NCBI GenBank assembly: GCA_022798855.1 | Contig: JAAWNI010000131.1 | Location: forward strand, 1-6,302 | Origin: Lawsonibacter sp. | GTDB taxonomy: Bacteria > Bacillota > Clostridia > Oscillospirales > Oscillospiraceae | Direction of reading: 5' to 3' | Length of the DNA: 6,302 nucleotides | Shown here: positions 5,816 through 6,302 of the stretch, piece by piece | How positions within the stretch are numbered: the stretch's first letter is position 1 | How the letters are laid out: each line of letters starts with the position of its first letter | Made by a program: the position numbers and the translations under genes | The notes under the pieces: model-generated | Database searches by the model: none | What the model was told of the DNA's origin: nothing | What the model saw: only the letters and a program-made list of their open reading frames with translations

Positions 5816-5897
5816 GCAGGGCGGGACGGCTCGGCCCGCCGTTCAATGACCGTGTGGATTCCTTGAGGAACGGCGCGCCGGGTCGTCGCGCCCTACG
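5816..5897. repeat. Paired palindromic repeat, pair 3 (GGCGSG type)
   Basis: The left unit on the plus strand begins GCAGGGCGGG, with arms GGCGGG (5820-5825) and CCCGCC (5835-5840) and loop ACGGCTCGG. The right unit on the minus strand begins GTAGGGCGCG, with arms GGCGCG and CGCGCC (5892-5887 and 5877-5872) and loop ACGACCCGG. Loops and flanks (GYAGG before, GTTC after) are conserved, while the arms differ by paired changes. The AGGG ends face outward as in pair 2. The right unit ends 12 bp past the permease stop and overlaps a second possible hairpin (5888-5893 with 5900-5905), which could help end transcription. Confidence 0.72.
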
Positions 5898-5909
5898 GGG
5901 GGCGCACGT

Positions 5910-6302
5910 TTAATCCGCCCGCAGGGCCACCACCGGCTGCAGGCCGGAAGCCTTGATGGCGGGGTACATGCCGAAGATGATGCCCAGCACCACGGAGAAG
6001 AGGAAAGCCCCCGCAGCCACGTAGGGCTCCGGCATGAGGATGACCCCCTCAAACACGTCGGACATCAGCTTGCCGGCGATCATGGTGCCCACGTAGCCGA
6101 TGGCGATGCCCATCAGCCCGCCGATGGAGCAGATCACCGCCGCTTCAATGAGGAACTGGGTGATGATGCTGGACCGCTCCGCGCCGATGGCCTTGCGGAT
6201 GCCGATCTCCCGGGTGCGCTCGGTAACGGTGACCAGCATGATGTTCATGATGCCGATGCCGCCCACCAGCAGGGAGATGCCGGCGATGGCCGCCATGCTC
6301 AG
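5910..6302 (-). CDS. MacB/FtsX-like ABC transporter permease, C-terminal part (5' end off the right edge)
   Basis: This is the last 130 codons of an integral membrane permease; the frame is open to the window edge and ends with TAA at 5912-5910. It shows the FtsX-like C-terminal module: a membrane helix AGISLLVGGIGIMNIMLVTV, the cytoplasmic signature ERTREIGIRKAIGA, a second helix around FLIEAAVICSIGGLMGIAIG, a third around AAGAFLFSVVLGIIFGMYPA, and the closing PVVALRAD. In the MacB family such permeases pair with an ATPase, and often a membrane-fusion partner, to export peptides, antimicrobials or envelope molecules by mechanotransmission. The large extracellular domain, first helix and partner genes lie outside the window. 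The SLH gene follows in the same direction after 208 bp of repeats, so co-transcription is possible but not shown. No truncation or frameshift is seen in this part. Confidence 0.9.
   Translation of the reverse strand: MSMAAIAGISLLVGGIGIMNIMLVTVTERTREIGIRKAIGAERSSIITQFLIEAAVICSIGGLMGIAIGYVGTMIAGKLMSDVFEGVILMPEPYVAAGAFLFSVVLGIIFGMYPAIKASGLQPVVALRAD

Overview
The window looks like a GC-rich Gram-positive gut anaerobe of the class Clostridia, most likely Oscillospiraceae (Flavonifractor, Lawsonibacter or Pseudoflavonifractor type). The reasons are an S-layer-homology (SLH) surface protein, a clostripain-type (C11) protease fragment, AGGAG-type ribosome sites, and intergenic palindromes of a kind I recall from those genomes. 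The genus is inference; nothing in the window fixes it.

Layout. 1-426 is a divergent regulatory region. A near-consensus sigma-54 promoter (40-56) points left, toward a gene whose start codon lies at about 6-4. Two matching spaced palindromes (198-212 and 217-233) sit where an enhancer-binding protein should bind. A sigma-70-like promoter (240-268) points right. 427-2065 encodes a RocR-type sigma-54 activator (PAS, AAA+, Fis-type HTH) split by a frameshift near 1680-1722. 2112-3164 is a clostripain-family fragment that keeps the catalytic His and Cys but seems to have lost both ends. 3165-3298 holds an interspersed repeat and a perfect 15-bp hairpin between convergent genes. 3299-5701 (minus) is an 800-residue secreted SLH protein. 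5702-5909 carries two pairs of palindromic repeats. 5910-6302 (minus) is the C-terminal part of a MacB/FtsX-like ABC permease that runs off the right edge.

How it fits together. The left half reads as a sigma-54 control unit: activator, paired operators and divergent target promoter. The activator is broken between its ATPase core and its DNA-binding domain, and the next gene is a remnant, so this half looks as if it is decaying. The right half is a cell-envelope cluster in which a permease and an SLH surface protein lie in the same orientation. I see no CRISPR array, tRNA, rRNA, transposase or clear phage gene. I do not see a wholly new system. The most distinctive signals are the intact sigma-54 promoter and operators beside a frameshifted activator, and the paired palindromes whose arms change together.
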